A stretch of 64,000 nucleotides of DNA, taken from the NCBI GenBank assembly GCA_008360955.1, contig LUCM01002860.1:3488-67487 (forward strand), in the 5' to 3' direction. The translations under genes and the position numbers were made by a program. This document shows, piece by piece, positions 62,559 to 64,000 of this stretch (positions within the stretch are counted from its first letter, which is position 1; the number at the start of each line of letters is the position of its first letter). Source of the DNA: Fasciolopsis buskii. Taxonomy: Eukaryota; Platyhelminthes; Trematoda; Plagiorchiida; Fasciolidae. The notes beneath the pieces were generated by a model. The model saw only the letters and a program-made list of their open reading frames with translations. It ran no database searches and was not told the DNA's origin.

Positions 62559-64000
62559 GTTATTGACCTGTCGTTTCGGTGACAAGTTCTCTTATCCTCA
62601 CACTGGTCTCTCAATGTTACTTTTCAACCGTGGTGGGTTCTAGTTTTCCGCAAACTGAACAACATTGAGCCAATCATGTTATGTTCGGAATGGCACATTT
62701 CAGTCACATAGCAAGAAGCTCGATAACTAGTAGTACACTTAAACAATTCCAGATATTTCTTAGGGGAGGTGCATTTTTCCTAGCCGTGTATGTCGACTTC
62801 ACACTGCATCGCCTCAGTTCTCGGTTTAGTCCACGGAAAAGATATTGGTTATGGCCAGCTCTCTCTCTTTATATGTATTATAAATATATATATATATATA
62901 TCATAGAGTCCATGAGCAAGCAAGAAAAAATGGGAATGAAAGAGGAGTGTCGGAAGAACGGTGCTTAGAGTTTATCAGGCATGTTCTCTACGTCATTCTC
63001 CACCACGTCATCAGTCATCCTCCAAGACCCATGGCTTGTCAGTCCGCTGGATACTACTCGGCTGCGCAAACCGACGCATAATGTCGACTTAAAATCTCTG
63101 CCCCATGCTTTTGCGCTCGGATTTGAACGTCAAGTCCGAATACCTTCATCTCTGGTCACTTCCCTATTGGGTATGGTTTTGGTAGCCTCGAATCCCTTGC
63201 AGAAGTAATGCACAGTCGTACCATATTAAATAAATGAAGTGGATTACTATAAGTAGTAGCATCACTATTAAAGATGTAATAGCTATACACCGACTCCAGG
63301 GTTTTTACCGGGGGCTGGTTATTGGTGCTTCACAACGAATCAGTAAATTCTCATTCATTTTCACTCAGATCACGAGTTAGCGGTATCCTACGTTTGATGG
63401 TACTTGTATGGTTTAAGAGTTACTAAAGGCCGATTGAAAAATGAATAAATCCCCTACAGTGCTCGACAAAAGAATAGGACTCACATTTCTCATATTTTCC
63501 TGCTTCCTATTCGCAGTTGGAACAATACCTCATCAGAATGACAAAGTGCGCACTACAACATAACTTACTGAATTTCAGACCAAAACGATACTTTCTTTGC
63601 TGAGAAGAACAGAAGGATTCAAAAATGGATGATGTGGGCTCCGTCAGTTTGGCGCTTTTAATTGCTATTCCTATTAGGGTGCCACCGCATTTTCTCAGAA
63701 TTCTTTTTGCAGGATATGTGCTGATTCGGTGGTCAGTACTAGTTCAGGCTCACACACGGGCAACTGGCAAATCATCTGTTGACCGGAGAGCCGTAAATTC
63801 GTCGTACATGTGGCGGGAAAATGCGTACCAAATTTTCTTAATCCTTTTTGGAACTGAAGGTACAGGTCGGATGTTGCAACCGTCATCTAGTAAACAGAAA
63901 CAAACATAGAATGGGTAATGAAACAGGAAAATGTCTTCTTAACTAGAGAATAATTAGGGTCAGTCGGATACTTGAAGGTGTTATGGCTGGAATGATTTTG
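62559..64000. other. No recognisable gene; one AT microsatellite
   Basis: Only the (AT)n run at 62884-62901 can be supported. Open frames of 75-95 codons at 62681-62968, 62981-63208 and 63625-63909 have no motif. Confidence 0.45.

Noticed and set aside
1..64000. CRISPR arrays, operons or phage-like modules
   Set aside because: No regularly spaced repeats with unique spacers, no compact co-directional genes and no ribosome-binding-site pattern. The sequence is eukaryotic.

Overview
The window is eukaryotic nuclear DNA, most likely from a parasitic flatworm (a digenean fluke or a related neodermatan). Three things point there. There are no bacterial-style gene blocks. One clear gene has very short introns (32, 41 and 77 nt), as in flatworm mini-introns. 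Most other recognisable sequence is decayed retroelement: CR1/jockey-like non-LTR pieces of a type common in trematode genomes, Ty3/gypsy pol pieces, tRNA-headed short repeats, and a Penelope-type hammerhead-like motif. The species cannot be named from the sequence alone.

Only two intact genes are supported. The main one is a Nanos-family gene on the minus strand (20793-21671). Its four short exons join in frame to 242 codons and carry both CCHC zinc knuckles. The other is an intronless tRNA-Arg(CCT) gene (40744-40816). Two sets of possible minus-strand exons (18.1-18.75 kb and 22.6-23.3 kb) lie on either side of nanos but match no family I recognise.

Layout. 0-1 kb: pentamer array and a decayed LINE endonuclease on minus. 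1-18 kb: anonymous DNA with two copies of repeat family B and one old tRNA-type SINE. 18-22 kb: GC-rich block containing a T-poor island and nanos. 22-37.9 kb: mostly anonymous, with scattered short repeats. 37.9-41.8 kb: a non-LTR cluster with a duplicated 5' segment around a 362-nt run of N, two LINE coding relics, and the tRNA gene between them. 44.6-49.3 kb: three copies of an unusual short element with a tRNA-like core (two are truncated at one end). 49.4-55.3 kb: a minus-strand stack of gypsy pol fragments, a family-B copy and a CR1-like LINE interrupted by another copy of the short element. 58-62.6 kb: two more copies of that element, the better one with 119-nt terminal inverted repeats, plus a Penelope/hammerhead-like relic and a degenerate pentamer array.

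Nanos proteins are translational repressors of the germline and stem cells that act with Pumilio on mRNA 3' UTRs. Nothing else in the window looks functionally linked to it. The retroelement relics all carry stops, frameshifts or lost catalytic residues and are not expected to be active.
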